From Scilla litardierei (lineage: Eukaryota; Streptophyta; Magnoliopsida; Asparagales; Asparagaceae): a stretch of 64,000 bases of DNA. The stretch is taken from positions 607,175,659 through 607,239,658 of the forward strand of contig CM061142.1 of assembly GCA_030789695.1 (NCBI GenBank), in the 5' to 3' direction. Both the position numbers and the translations under genes were made by a program. Below the pieces are notes generated by a model. The model worked only from the letters and a program-made list of their open reading frames with translations, did not search any database and was not told the origin of the DNA. This document shows positions 22,297 to 33,251 of this stretch, piece after piece (position 1 is the stretch's first letter; the number at the start of each line of letters is the position of its first letter).

Positions 22297-22770
22297 GTGC
22301 GTTGGGTGTGTTTTGAAAATGTCTGCTCTCTTTCCTCGGGACGAGACATGTCTGCTCTACTTCCGTCTGTTCTCTTTCCTCGGAAAAAACAAAGGACCAG
22401 CCTCATTGGGGTGGGTGAAAATGAGGTGGGCCATGTAGAATTAGAGAAGGCTATTGGTGGGGTTTCATGGCTTTGGGTCCTTTTTGAAATAACAGTGGGA
22501 GGATGTGAGTTGGTGTATGGTCATCTCTATCTCTTTCTCACATTGCTGAGCTCCACAAATCTCTATTTTTCTCACTCAAATTCTCAACGATGGATTCTTC
22601 CTCCTCCTCACACAACCTCCGATGAAGTAGCAAGCAACTACCCCTACTCCACCACATCATCATGCCCTTTGAAGATTCATGCGGGCCAGACCAAGTTCCG
22701 CGAGTCTGGAGACGAGGCAAAGCCAGAGACCGGTGGTTCTAGGATCCAACCACGAACAAGTCCAGCATAG
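22297..22770 (+). other. 157-codon ORF plus 5'UTR-like CT-rich tract, unrecognised
   Basis: An open frame starting MRWVCFENV has no motif I recognise and contains a small internal duplication (TGCTCTCTTTCCTCGG twice, 22322-22382). From 22520 the DNA becomes CT-rich like a plant 5' leader and reaches an ATG at 22590 followed by Ser codons, but that frame stops after 11 codons. It could be a decayed first exon or chance. I do not claim a gene. Confidence 0.25.
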
Positions 22771-24953
22771 ATTCTCTGGCAAGCGAAGAGAACAAATCCA
22801 GAGAATCTCCTTGCTTCCGCGAAGCTTCCGCGAAGAGAACGAATCCAGATAATGTTAGCAGCATAGCTTTCGCGTCAAGGTGAAGCTGAAGAGGAAGAGC
22901 ATGCCCAAAGAATCTCCTTGCAACGGTGATCATAGAATTATCTTTTTTTTTTTACATTTTGTCATTTTTTATTTTTGTTGAATCACGAGCAATGACAGTA
23001 ATGTTATTTTTGGTATTTTTGTGGGATAAGAATTACTGGCATGAATCACAGAACAAGAAAGGCAGAGAAGGAAAAAGGATCACCTCACTGTTCGTCTTCG
23101 CGAGCAATGACCAGCCTTATTGGGGTTCATTCCACGGTGCCTCTGGCGAGTGTTTACAGAGTAAAAATCACAAACGTTTAGAAAAAAAATTTAAACTTTT
23201 ATTAAGACCCATTTTTGTTTTCTAATCTTTTTGATTTACAGAGTTTTCCCAATTTGGCTTTGGGCCTTTCAAGGTGGGAAGATCATGCAACTTGAAAATC
23301 AAATAGAACTGAATATGGGCCTTTCAAGGTGATAAGATCTTATCATCATAATCATTCTTTCATTTTGTTTATTGTATGATTTTGTTTATGCTTAACTTAT
23401 GCAACTTCCTGGCAAGTGATTTATATGTGTCTGATATGCTTAAATTATGCAGCTTCATAGCAAGTGTTCTTATGCCATTTAAGTTCTTATGCAAAGCAGT
23501 TTTCTGATGCGTTTGATTGTATAAATATTTCGCTGGAAGTTCTCTATGTGACTCATAATTTGGAGTCTGTAAATTTAGATCAATTCTTTGATGTTTGTTT
23601 AACCCCCTGTATTTTTGTCTCTCAATTATCTACTTTTTAATAACTTTTTTCAAATTTTCTTCTGAATGATAAGATACCTCTTAATTTTCTGTGTGATGTT
23701 GAGTTTTATTTTTTCAATTTTTTAACTGTTTCTAGGCTTAAGACATTGGCAAATCATGATCATTTACATGAACAAATATGAAGTTGGTACGTAAAGATAT
23801 AATTATTTAAATTTTCAGGTTTTTATTTGTTACCATGCATGTAGTTACTAGTGCATATGCCAAACCTATCTTTACAGATAGACTTGGAGCTAATTTAGTT
23901 TAATATCGATATCTTAAAATTGATACAAATGAAAATGTCATCTAAAGGCAGTTTGATAACATAAATTTCGGGAATATGCATGATTGTATTTCAAATGGAG
24001 TCCCTTCGAAGATTTTAGGCTTGGTCATCCTGATCTTATATGTTTGACAAAAAAATTAAAACTAATATCAACTCATATCAAAGGAAAAAATGTCAGCGAG
24101 GTGGTGGAAATTTATTAAACTGAAAACTTGATAAAATTGAGTACTCACTACTTGATAAAATTGAGTACTCACTCCAAAGGTGGAAGAACCCTCAGTAAGT
24201 ACAGTATGAAGCACATATGCTTCAAAAATTTAATTTAAAACATCATGCATATGGCTGTAATTTGGAAAGAGCTTCAGTTTTGGTTGCGTCTAAAACTATT
24301 TGTGAGATGGATACTGGCATCCTCTCTCATTTATAACTTTCAATAAATAGGAATATTTGCATCGCTGGAATCAATTTACCTTAAAATGCTACTTGAACAA
24401 ACCTTTCTTGAGAACAATTTTCATTCTTTCACCAAATTGTAAGTCAATGTAACATTATCTGAACATGAGACATTCATGATACACTGTACTTTTTATAGAC
24501 TTTACCTTTAGGGACTGAGTTATGACCAAAAATAATTGACTCTATATATGGTGTCCAAAATTAATCGATTGAGTTAAGTTAATTGATTTCTTCTTGAAAT
24601 TTCGGTTTTTTCATCCCCTTTTTCGGTTTTTTCACTCCCTTTTTTTGGAGTTTTCATGGCATGGTGAGCTGCTGGTCCTGTTGGATAGTGGGCTGTGTGA
24701 TGTGGTGATGGTGTCTTCCCTAACATGACCCATTTTTAGATCTTGATGGATATCATCTCCCACCGAACATCATTTTTCTTTAAAAACAGAGATCTCTATT
24801 TGTTTTTTATTGTCTATAATTTATGGTAATATACATATTCTATCCAAGGACGATTCCAAAGAATCAATGCATTGCATAAAGTTATGCATTGTTATCTGTT
24901 TAAAAAACCAAATTTACCATTTGATGTGGTTTTGTCTGTTTCATCTTATTTAG
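22771..24953. other. AT-rich sequence without recognisable genes
   Basis: No supported ORF or element boundary. A 24-bp unit (starting ACTTGATAAAATTGAG) is tandemly duplicated at about 24126-24174. The T-rich, intron-like composition is compatible with remains of a host gene, but nothing confirms it. Confidence 0.5.
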
Positions 24954-25087
24954 CAGTGTGATGGATCCTAAGAATTTCCTGAGTATTAATCCTATTTTCT
25001 TAGCATTAAATCTTTTAATTTTGTTGAAACTGGGAGTAAATGCTGTTGCTATGTCATTAGTTGCAAATACTGCTGCTAAAGGAGCAG
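24954..25087 (+). other. Candidate orphan exon (134 bp)
   Basis: A T-rich tract ending TTATTTAG precedes 24954 and GTATGAT follows 25087, giving AG/GT splice-like borders. Between them one frame is open throughout (SVMDPKNFLSINPIF at the start, then LLKLGVNAVAMSL and ANTAAKGAG), hydrophobic with better codon texture than its surroundings. I do not recognise the family. It may be a relic of a host gene or of transposon capture; chance remains possible. Confidence 0.35.
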
Positions 25088-25143
25088 GTATGATCATATT
25101 CATTTCAGTTGGCTACTTTTTGTTTAATTTATTTTCATTTTAG

Positions 25144-26520
25144 ATCATGATCATCACATCTCTTTGATGGATGCCAAAGCATTTAACAACCTCCTCCCCC
25201 TCTCATCTTACCACAATTATCTCTCCAGCAATGGCAAATGGCAAATGCATCACTGGCAGTAGTGGGTTGACAGAGACCTCTCCGTGTTCTTCTCTGTGAC
25301 TGGACACTTTCTGCGATGAACAAAACTAGAATCTTCACTTGGGAAACTGCATTCTTCTTCATCTATCAACAAGATTGGATTTTTTCCACCTTAACTAGAG
25401 CATATCTTTTAGTTTTTTTTTTGCTCTATTTTGTTCTAAGATTTGACTTTTACTTGTGGAGAGTCTGTTTGTTCTGGAAGTAATGTTATAATTACTAGGG
25501 ATCTGCTTTATTTTCACATGTTTTGGGCAATGATTTATATGCTAAAATTTTAGGATCAGATTATTGGGAAATTAGGTGTGACAAAAAAGGTCATTTCTTT
25601 TTCGATTTGGTTTGTGCTAAGCTTTTCTCGCGATATATTCTAGGATTCAAGTGGTTTTCTCCTTGGTTTCACGGCCTTGCGCAAAGAAAGTCACAGTATT
25701 GCCTTGAGGGGGTTCACAGTTCACAGTTTTCGTTAGAACTCATGCCTTCCTTTTTTAATTCATTTTTTCTTTTGTATAGGTTGTCTTGAACGGTTGATTT
25801 TTTTTCGTTTGGTTTTTTTTCATTCGAACTCACAGCCTTGCGCAAAAATTATTGTGGAGATACCTTTTTTCGTTCGAACTTACAGCCTTGCGCAATAATT
25901 TCTCAAAATTATTGTGGAGATAAATTTGTTCGAACTCACAGTATTGCCTTGAGGGGTTTCTTTCATACGTTTATCTTGAACTCAACCGCAGAAATTTTTA
26001 GTGGGCATGAGGGGATAAATTTTCGTGGGGATAAAAATTATTGTGGAGGCATATAGTTGTCTCCTCCTCATCTTTTGTTTAAGTGGGCATGAGCTTCTTT
26101 CGTTTGATTTTTTTTGCATCCACAACAGGCATGTTGTGGGCATGAGCTTCTTTAGTTTGTTTAAGATTTTCTATTTCCTTGAGGGGGGTTTTTTGAACAC
26201 TTTGATTTTTTCGCATCCTATTTCGCATCTTAAGCAAATGAAAAAAGTGGGCATGAGTTTCTTTCGTTTGATTTAAGATTTTGTTTGTTTAAGATGGTGG
26301 GGGCATGAGTTTCAAACGTGGCGGCCTTGAACTAAACAGTATTTTTGAACTCAACAGTATTTTGCGCCATGAGTTCCTTATTTTTGCAAGGGGAGTTCCT
26401 TATTTGTGGGCATGAGTTCCTTATTTTTGCGCCAAATTTTTCTATTGCCTTAATTTTGTGCTAAATTTTGCAGTTTTTCCTTGAGGGGGGTTTTGACCAC
26501 TTTTTGATTTTTTGTAGTTT
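25144..26520. other. T-rich region with dispersed short repeats
   Basis: No gene is supported. From 25660 to 26480 short phrases recur irregularly: GTTCGAACTCACAG, CCTTGCGCAA, AAAATTATTGTGGAGAT, GTGGGCATGAG and CCTTGAGGGG. The GCGC-containing phrases recall the minisatellite at 27745-28215, suggesting related low-complexity material. Confidence 0.45.
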
Positions 26521-26559
26521 TGCCGCTGACAAGGGATTAGCACGGTTCTCATCATCATC

Positions 26560-26860
26560 ATCATCCGAGCGCTACGAGGATCTCGGACTCCCCTTGCTTC
26601 CCTCCGTACACTGCATCTATCAAATGTAAGACGACCCAATTTCTTATCTTTATATGATATTTCATTAGACACATATTATTGAGTTCAATACACTCGATTT
26701 TAATTGATTCTGGGTTTTATTATCAAATATCTAGATTAACCGTGAAATCCGCGACGTCTTCACCTACACCAAGCACGCCAGGAGGAAGACCGTTATGGCC
26801 ATACACGTCATCTATGCCCTCAAGTGCCAGGGATGCACCCTCTACGGATTTGGTGGTTAG
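26560..26860 (+). pseudogene. Histone H4 pseudogene, C-terminal part
   Basis: The frame 26735-26860 encodes 41 residues ending in [15 protein letters not shown] and TAG, aligning to the last 41 of the 102 residues of histone H4 through [20 protein letters not shown]4 is nearly invariant in eukaryotes, yet several substitutions are visible here (Glu74 to Lys, Thr-Ala-Met-Asp to Met-Ala-Ile-His, two Arg to Cys), so the copy is not under normal constraint. Upstream, AGGATCTCGG near 26577 may keep the RISG codons. Between about 26636 and 26734 lies a GTAAG ... CTAG stretch that looks intron-like or is simply diverged. No H4 N-terminus or promoter is seen. Confidence 0.85.
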
Positions 26861-27050
26861 TGTTAGTGTTGTGTAGATGGATGTTTAGGGCATTTGTGTG
26901 TGCAACGAAATTACTGTTGGAGGTTTTTTTTTATTTTGTTAATGAAGGCTTTTATTTTTGTTAGGGTTAATGTTTGTGTAGATGGATGTTTAGGGCATTT
27001 GTGTGGGCGACGGAATTACTATTGGATGTTTTTGTTTTTGTCGGCTAAAT
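26861..27050. repeat. Duplication following the H4 pseudogene
   Basis: A segment with GTGTAGATGGATGTTTAGGG occurs at 26871 and again at 26976 (period 105 bp), with flanking similarity of about 70 bp and a few differences. Possibly duplicated 3' untranslated sequence. Confidence 0.8.
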
Positions 27051-27405
27051 TGGGTTATTGATGTTGTCTATTTTGGAAACTAGAACATTGACAACGAGTT
27101 TTCTGAATTGTTGTTGGGAAATACAAAATTCATGTTTTGTATATTGTTGCATTATGCATATTGTTCTACTCATTGCATTATTTTTGAGAGTTTACATGAG
27201 TTTGAAAGAGTTTGAAAGCAAGAAGATGTTATATATAAAAAATGTCTGAGAAACCAGAAGAAATGAGGTCAGTGTTTTGGTTTAAATGTGGGTTTTTGTT
27301 TGTTGTTGTTGACAGAGTGATGTTGGGTTTCAGAAAATATTTTCTTGCCTCAAGGGGGGAATTTGGAGAAAGTTGGTATTTCCGTTTGCCTCCTTCCAGT
27401 ACCAT

Positions 27406-27541
27406 CAAGCCAAATGATTAACCTTCATCTTAGTTTGGATGGAAGAAACCTTTATTACAAGCCCATGCACTCATATTAGCATGTGTAGCACATACAAGCC
27501 AAATGATTAACCTTCATCTTAGTTTGAATTGAAGAAACCTT
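27406..27541. repeat. 47-bp direct repeat
   Basis: CAAGCCAAATGATTAACC and the next ~29 bp occur at 27406 and 27495 (period 89 bp) with two mismatches. Non-coding. Confidence 0.8.
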
Positions 27542-27727
27542 CAGCTCATGCCTTTCTCAGTTTGCACATCGTTAGTACTAATATCCTCTTCACGTCTGCT
27601 ACCAAGTAATTAAAAGATGAACATTGCATCCCGTACTATTTAACATGCAAAGACTAAGGAGAAATATCCATATATCTTTTATCTTTGTCTTGCTTCAACT
27701 CAACGTTGATTTTAATGAATTACATTT

Positions 27728-28342
27728 TCAACTATAAATACAGGAATGCGCTCGCGCGTTGTTCCGCGCCAAAAAACGGCGCCCGCGCAATTTTTTTACC
27801 CTAATTTGGTGTTTCGCGCCGAAGGCGCCCCCGCTAAAATTTTTACGCTAATTTGTTATTCCGCGCTAAAGGCGCCTGAGCCGAATTTGTTGTTTCGTGC
27901 CGAATGCGCTCACGCGTTGTTCCGCGCCAACAAACGGCACCCGCACAATTTTTTTACACTAATTTGTTGTTCTGCGCCAAAGGCGTCCGCTCCGAATTTG
28001 TTGTTCCGCTCTGAATGCGCTCGCGCATTGTTCTGCGCCGAATTTGTTGTTTCGCGTCGAATGCGCCCGCACTGAATTTGTTGTTCCACGTCGAAGGTGC
28101 CCGCGCCGAATTTGTTGTTCCGCATCGAAAGCGCTCGCGTGTTATTTCGCACCGAAGGCGCCCCCGCCGAATTTGTTGTTCCGCGCTGAAGGCGGCCAAC
28201 GCCGAAGGTGCATGTGCCACTACATATGTTTACGCTGATTTGTTGTTCTTTTAAATTTTGGCTGTGGAAATAACTTTTTGAGGAACGATTTCGCAGGAAA
28301 AATCTTAAGTGAACCGTGCCCGCGGGCACGGATTATGACTAG
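27728..28342 (+). mobile_element. Probable non-autonomous Helitron (3' end clear, 5' end tentative)
   Basis: The 3' terminus is canonical: an 18-nt perfect palindrome (CCGTGCCCGCGGGCACGG, 28314-28331), seven nucleotides, then CTAG (28339-28342) followed by host T. A plausible 5' terminus is TCAACTATAAATAC at 27728, but the preceding base is T where A is expected. The body is mostly a GC-rich minisatellite with no RepHel gene. If the real 5' end is further left, the element could include the H4 fragment. Confidence 0.6.
27745..28215 (+). repeat. GC-rich minisatellite, ~33-bp units
   Basis: About a dozen degenerate units built from GAATTTGTTGTTCCGCGC, CGAAGGCGCCCGCGC and GAATGCGCTCGCGCG, at roughly 30-66-bp spacing. 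ORFs on both strands (for example 27746-28075 plus, 27910-28329 minus) are repeat-derived and not genes. Confidence 0.85.
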
Positions 28343-29831
28343 TTTATTTACATTTAAGGACATATAGATCAAGTTCAATGGTTTTGATCATCCAAAAATT
28401 ACATAAAGCGGCATTTTCGGGCCGTCATAGGGGAAAACTCTCTTTTGTGATACCATATTTCTCGTTTTCTCTATTTGTATAAATGTTTGAGCTAGGATAC
28501 ATTGTATTCATGGTTTTAGAATGGCTGATTGACGTGGGCATTCAAATGGCTCATGTAATTTAGGTCCATCGACCGGTCCATTTTTATCCTTAGACAATAC
28601 CTGACGGTTTTAATTAGAGTGATGTTAGGTTGCATCGCACCCTCTTATGATTTCAACACACTTCTATTTACAAGTTTGCCATTACCTATATGCATGAACG
28701 GAGTTACTTTTTTACCCATTGGTTTTATAATTTCACCCCCACTTTTATTTTCATAGATTATGTAATTAATGTTACCATCGCTTTGGTCGGCCCGTTACAA
28801 GGGATCTCACAAGTGGCCCCAGTCTCTCTTTATTTAGGTTAAATAAAAAATAAATATACTGGGGGATCTCGCAGCGACAACGCTCGGCATAATTTTCTTG
28901 GATTATGTCATTAATGTTACCAGAGAGCACCGAGCGCTGGCATAATTTTCTTGGCGACAACGCTCGGCGACTCACCGGAGAGCCCAAAGACCAAGAGGGC
29001 GGCAAGCCCCTTGGTCAAGGACGAGTCCGAATCGGAGTCAAATCGGACCTTGGAGGGGCTACGGGCCGCCGCAGGACATGGAAGTGAACCAGAGGAGCAT
29101 GTCGCTCCTGGCGGCGAGGCTGATCCAAAACCAAGAAGTGCGACCAAAGTCCATGTATCCCCACAGCTCGGCCGCTGCAGAAGCCACTGGAATGATGGTG
29201 GTGTTTCTCACGGGGAAATTATCTGTCGGGTTAAAATTGGAAATCAGGATGTTTTTTCAACAAAGAGGTGCGGTGAATTTAAAGGTACGGTGCATTTATA
29301 AAAACGTGCAATGTAATTAACAACATTCTTTTAATCAAGTGTAATCACATGTATGAATTCCTTCACTTGTTTTGAGGACAGGTGTATCTAAAAATAATTT
29401 TGTATTCAAAAAATTAAATGCAAAGCTATAGGATAAATACGTAAGTCACGAAGTTTTTTGGCATCACTTTAAGTTCTTGAATCGGAGTGGGTTTTACCCA
29501 TGTTATCAATGCTTAGCTCCCATCAAGCACTCCAAGATATCAACCAGTGGAATACGAGGCCGGATCCGAGTGATGTTACTGTGAAACATATGATATATCA
29601 AGTCAAGCTTAATATGTGTCTTGAAATGTTTACATGACCTTGTGTTTTTTGGACAATCGAAACTTCATTTTGATCTTCATATTTAACAATATCAAAATAT
29701 CAAATATTAGGTAAACACGTGGATTTTTGCATGTTCACTCGACCGTCGTAAATTTAACAGTTTCACATGAATTGAACCTTTGCAACAAGTGGATGAACGA
29801 GCAAATTGTTTTTGATTCACATGATATTTAG
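28343..29831. other. Intergenic segment with a GC-rich island
   Basis: Mostly AT-rich. Between 28870 and 29230 it becomes GC-rich, with a local duplication (CGACAACGCTCGGC and TGGCATAATTTTCTTGG, twice each, 28874-28975) and a 116-codon ORF (28951-29301, MATTLGDSPESPKTK at the start, acidic/Ser-rich) with no family I recognise. Competing frames are also open, so I do not call a gene. Bases 29827-29831 (TTTAG) should be the left target duplication of F. Confidence 0.45.
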
Positions 29832-30823
29832 TGTTGCGGGTCAAGTCCGCCCAACAATAGAATTTGTATTTAATGAGGGAATCACGGGTACAATGATTAC
29901 AAGTTTGGGGTTATCGATGAGGCTAGATCGACATGAAATGCACTTTGTAGGCGAAGGTTCCAAGGTCGCATGTTGGTCGCCGAAGGTCGCCGACTACCGG
30001 TAGTTGAGGCGAGCTTCCTGCAAGAATAACAACTAGCCAGAAAGGCTGGGTTGGTTGTCAACCCATAGCCTCTCCGATACTTAAGTCAATGAATGACTTT
30101 AAAGGAGTATGTCGGACACGCTTAGCGATCTTAAGATAGATCAGCATTGCGTGGCGAGCTTATGAGGAAGGCACAGATATATGGTGGATATCCATCCTTG
30201 AAGATTGGATAGAAGTTAAGATTTCAACTCACCAACCCCCTCCTTGGTGGCTGGAAGGGGGTATTTATAGGGTTGAGAGTCGGTTATTCGCCGTCCAATC
30301 ACCTGTCGAGTCTGCTTAGTTGGAGCACAATTGGGGATGCGATAGGTCAGCGAGGGTGTCAAAGATATTTACGCATTAATGGGTGTCAGACGGTGTCAGA
30401 AACATTAATGCATTAATGGGGAGATGCGATGGGCAACCATCAGTTCTCGCTCTTAACCTCTGGTATTAATGGGGGCGTAGGTGGCCCTACGTCACCCCGT
30501 CATAGATATTTATGCTAGGCCGCCCTTAGGAAGAGCCAAGCTCGGCATCCGTGCTTGGTGTCTTCGGACTCCTAGCCGTGCTTCTTGTTTGGAGAGCAGG
30601 CGAGCTTCTCCCATGCTAGGCCGAGGAGCTTCCTGCTTGATCGGCCGAAAAGCCATTCTCTTGATTCTGTTGGTGAGCTTGCCGCCAAGCTGGGCGAGAT
30701 TTCCAGTGTGGGGGCGATCTTTCGTTTGGGATGGTTTTCCTTCAGGATGGTTGGAGGGTTGTTCGCTTGGGCTTTCAATATATATGTGCCTTTATTATCT
30801 GGGCCGGCCTTAAGGCCGTAACA
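29832..30823 (-). repeat. 3' LTR of gypsy element F
   Basis: 992 bp on the minus strand from TGTTACGGCC (30823) to GCAACA (29832). A TATA box (TATAAATA, minus) is at 30262-30269. Bases 29832-30060 match the F 5' LTR pieces at 60485-60633 and 62320-62392. The sequence just right of it, TGACGTGGGCAAT on the minus strand (30824-30836), is the likely polypurine tract. Confidence 0.88.
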
Positions 30824-30894
30824 ATTGCCCACGTCATTCGAGTTCGAAACGGCAAGCCCGGCTCAGCTCGGATGACATGTCGCACTCCCATTAG

Positions 30895-31540
30895 ATGAGG
30901 GCTGGTTGGCAGCATTTAATTCGAATTGACCGCCAAATCTCTCAGGCCATGATGGCAATTCGGCGATGGGGGAGGATCGAGGTGAAGCTGAAGGACGTCA
31001 ATGACAAGTTGACGAAGCTCTGGGGGTACTACGCAACCCAGAAGGAGACAATTAGCGAGCTGGAGAAGGTCTTGGAGGAGACGGAGCAGAGGGCCAGGGC
31101 CGAGGAGACCCGGAGGGTCGCTGCCGAGAATGACCTAGCAATGGAGAAAGAGGCCGGCATGAAGAAGACCACCGACCTTGAGCGACGAGTGGCGGAGAAG
31201 GAGCAGATCAACCTGGAGGCGATCAAGTCTGAGGCCGTCCGCCAGTACTAGATCAAGAAGCTCATCCCCACCCCCAACGAATATGTGGGCCGAGGGCATC
31301 AATGAGGGTCTGGAGGCCGGCCTCGAGAGGGTCAAGGCAATTTGGAGAAGCTCTACCCCAACCTAGAGATTGACTTCTCCTGTTTGTCGGTGGCCTCTGA
31401 CGACGAAGGGAGGCTTCCCTCGCTGCTGATGCCGAAGAGGCAGAGACTCCGGCCAGCGGCGACCAGGTGGTCGACCAGGTGGACACTCAATCTCCAAAAG
31501 GGGGACCAAGAAGGTGGTGACCGGGTTGAGGCGTCGTAGT
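30895..31540 (+). pseudogene. Antisense coiled-coil ORF of element F
   Basis: A 118-codon open frame (30895-31251) on the strand opposite to the F pol encodes a long coiled coil rich in Glu, Lys, Leu and Ala (KETISELEKVLEETEQRARA in the middle). After a TAG the coding texture continues in shifted frames, including LEKLYPNLEIDFSCLS (31340-31390), to a stop near 31540. Position between pol and the 3' LTR and antisense direction fit the extra ORF known in some Tat-lineage elements. No promoter is identified. Function in the family is unresolved, so none is assigned. Confidence 0.6.
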
Positions 31541-31860
31541 CTAGGGGGAATCAATGTATGGCCGCCCTTGAGGCCGGGCTTGGAATTTTTTGCAATTTTG
31601 TAGTGTACATACCGTGGAATGAATTTGAAAGTTCTTTGCTTGTCGTTGTTCTTTGCTTGATGTTGTTCGTATTGTTCTTTGCTTGATGTTGTTCGTATGC
31701 CTTGTGTCTTTGTATGTGTATGCCCCCAGCATTCGACATAGACAAGGTTAAGGCCGAGGAGAGGCGAAATGGTGTAGAGTCTGAAAGAAATCTTGGGAAG
31801 GACTTTTGCAGTTTGGTTGACGAAGTTGGTAGGTCATTATTGGAGTCTTTGGGAGGGGCG

Positions 31861-32375
31861 GGTCGGGGCTGTAGCTCGTCTAGTTCCCCTGGAGCCTTTC
31901 GGGGGCCGTAGCCTTGTATCTTCCCCGGTTTGGGTAGCGAGGTCTGACCTGCTATGGGTAGCTAGGCCGCAATCTACCCCGGAGGTCTTGGAGAGGGCAA
32001 GTCGGAGCTGTAGCTCGTCAAGTCCCCTTGGAGCCTTTCGGGGGCCGTAGCCCAGGATCTTCCCCAGTTTGGGTAGCGAGGTCTGACCTGCTATGGGTAG
32101 CTAGGCTGCGATCTGCCCCGGAGGTCTTGGAGAGGGCAAATCGGAGCCGTAGCTCGTCTAGTCCCTTGGAGCCTTTCAGGGGCCGTAGCCCCGGATCTTC
32201 CCCGGTTTGGGTTGCGAGGTCCGACCTGATATGGGTAGCTAGGCTGCGATCTGCCCCGGAGGTCTTGGAGAGGGCAGGTTGAAGCCGTAGCTCATCTAGT
32301 CCCCCTGGAGCCTTTCAGGGGCCATAGCCCCAGATCTTTGCCGGGTTTTGGTCGAAGATGTAGCTCGTCCAGCCC
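31861..32375 (+). repeat. ~140-bp tandem repeats in 3' region of F
   Basis: Three full units and a partial fourth. GGGTAGCGAGGTCTGACCTG recurs at 31932, 32072 and (diverged) 32209, giving periods of about 140 and 137 bp. Each unit has GGAGCCTTTCGGGGGCCGTAG and a CCCCGGAGGTCTTGG segment. Tandem repeats between pol and the 3' LTR are common in Tat/Ogre-type elements. Confidence 0.88.
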
Positions 32376-32687
32376 CCCTGGAGTATCATCTTCGCTTGCG
32401 GCACATGAGCTCGATCCCTATGTTTGAGCTGACCTTGATTTATGACTTTATCTACTAGGTTGTCCCATGAGAGCTTGGGCTTTCGAGCGTATAGCCGACC
32501 TGTGACCAGTGACTTTCTCACACACACGAAAGGGGCGAAGAGTAGATAAGTCAAAATATAACGACATGTTGAAGATAGAGCAACATGTGACTTTCTTTTG
32601 GGTCGTCTCATGAGCGTTGATGATCTCAAACGTTTAGCCGACCTTCATGAAGGCGCTCTTAATTTTGGAGTGGAGCTGAAATTTACA

Positions 32688-33251
32688 TCCAGACAATATG
32701 AAAATACTTATTGAACATATTTATTGAATATACAAATATAAAAATATTTATTGAAAATATTTGAGCAAATGCTCGATATTCCATCGATGGGCTAATTCTT
32801 CGCCCTTCATGGTCGCTAAAATATAGGTCGTTGGTCCTACAATATGTGTTATTGTGTAGGGGCCTTTCCATTTGGCGAAGAGCTTTCCTCAGAGGCCGAT
32901 CTCAGGTCTGAAGGTGGCATCTCTGAGGACGATGTCGCTGACTCTAAAGCTCCACTTCCTCACACGGGTGTTGTAGTACCTCGCCATCCTCTGGCTGTGC
33001 TTGATAAGGCTTATTAGAGTACGATCCCTTACCTCGTCGACGAGCTCAATGTTGATGTCGAGGCTCACTTCATTTGCTTCTTCGTTGAAGTACTAGAGCT
33101 GGAGGGATCCCTCGCTGACCTCCACTAGGACGACTGCCTCCACCCCATAGGCTAGCATGAATGGGCTCTCATCGGTTGAATCTTTGTATATGGTGCGGTA
33201 GGACCAAAGGATGCCCGGTAGCTCGTCGGGCCAAGATCCAGGGGCGATGCC
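32688..33251 (-). pseudogene. pol: F integrase C-terminal part and end of pol
   Basis: On the minus strand from 33251 the sequence encodes the WPDELPGILWSYRT block, then a stretch ending ESPFMLAYGVEA, the RMARYYNTRV motif and the C-terminal GKLFAKWKGPYTI module, ending EHLLKYFQ and TAA near 32750. Two in-frame stops are visible (after GSLQL, and before GKLFAKW). The preceding integrase core is absent: G inserted at 33251, and a later deletion removed the codons linking this to SIIC at 46124. From 32376 to 32687 there is only non-coding 3' sequence. Confidence 0.88.

Larger units (their letters stand above)
29832..33251 (-). mobile_element. Tat-lineage gypsy element F, 3' portion
   Basis: F is a single minus-strand Ty3/gypsy element spread over 29832-64000 by later insertions. 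Its own pieces are 29832-33251, 46124-47884, 57042-60633 and 62315-62392; the rest of its 5' LTR lies past the right edge. Lineage evidence: a second, archaeal-type RNase H domain (about 46900-47160), a GHDTDEC gag motif, a Tat-like PBS, and an antisense ORF near the 3' LTR. It is old: coding regions carry many stops and it hosts at least five insertions. Confidence 0.88.

Noticed and set aside
24017..24037. Seven-residue match RLGHPDL resembling a copia integrase zinc-binding region
   Set aside because: No supporting similarity on either side in any frame; too short.
27746..28329. ORFs on both strands through the GC-rich minisatellite
   Set aside because: Repeat-derived, low-complexity products; different frames equally open.
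28951..29301. 116-codon ORF starting MATTLGDSPESPK
   Set aside because: Overlaps equally open frames on both strands in a GC-rich island, no recognised motif; left as an unassigned note.
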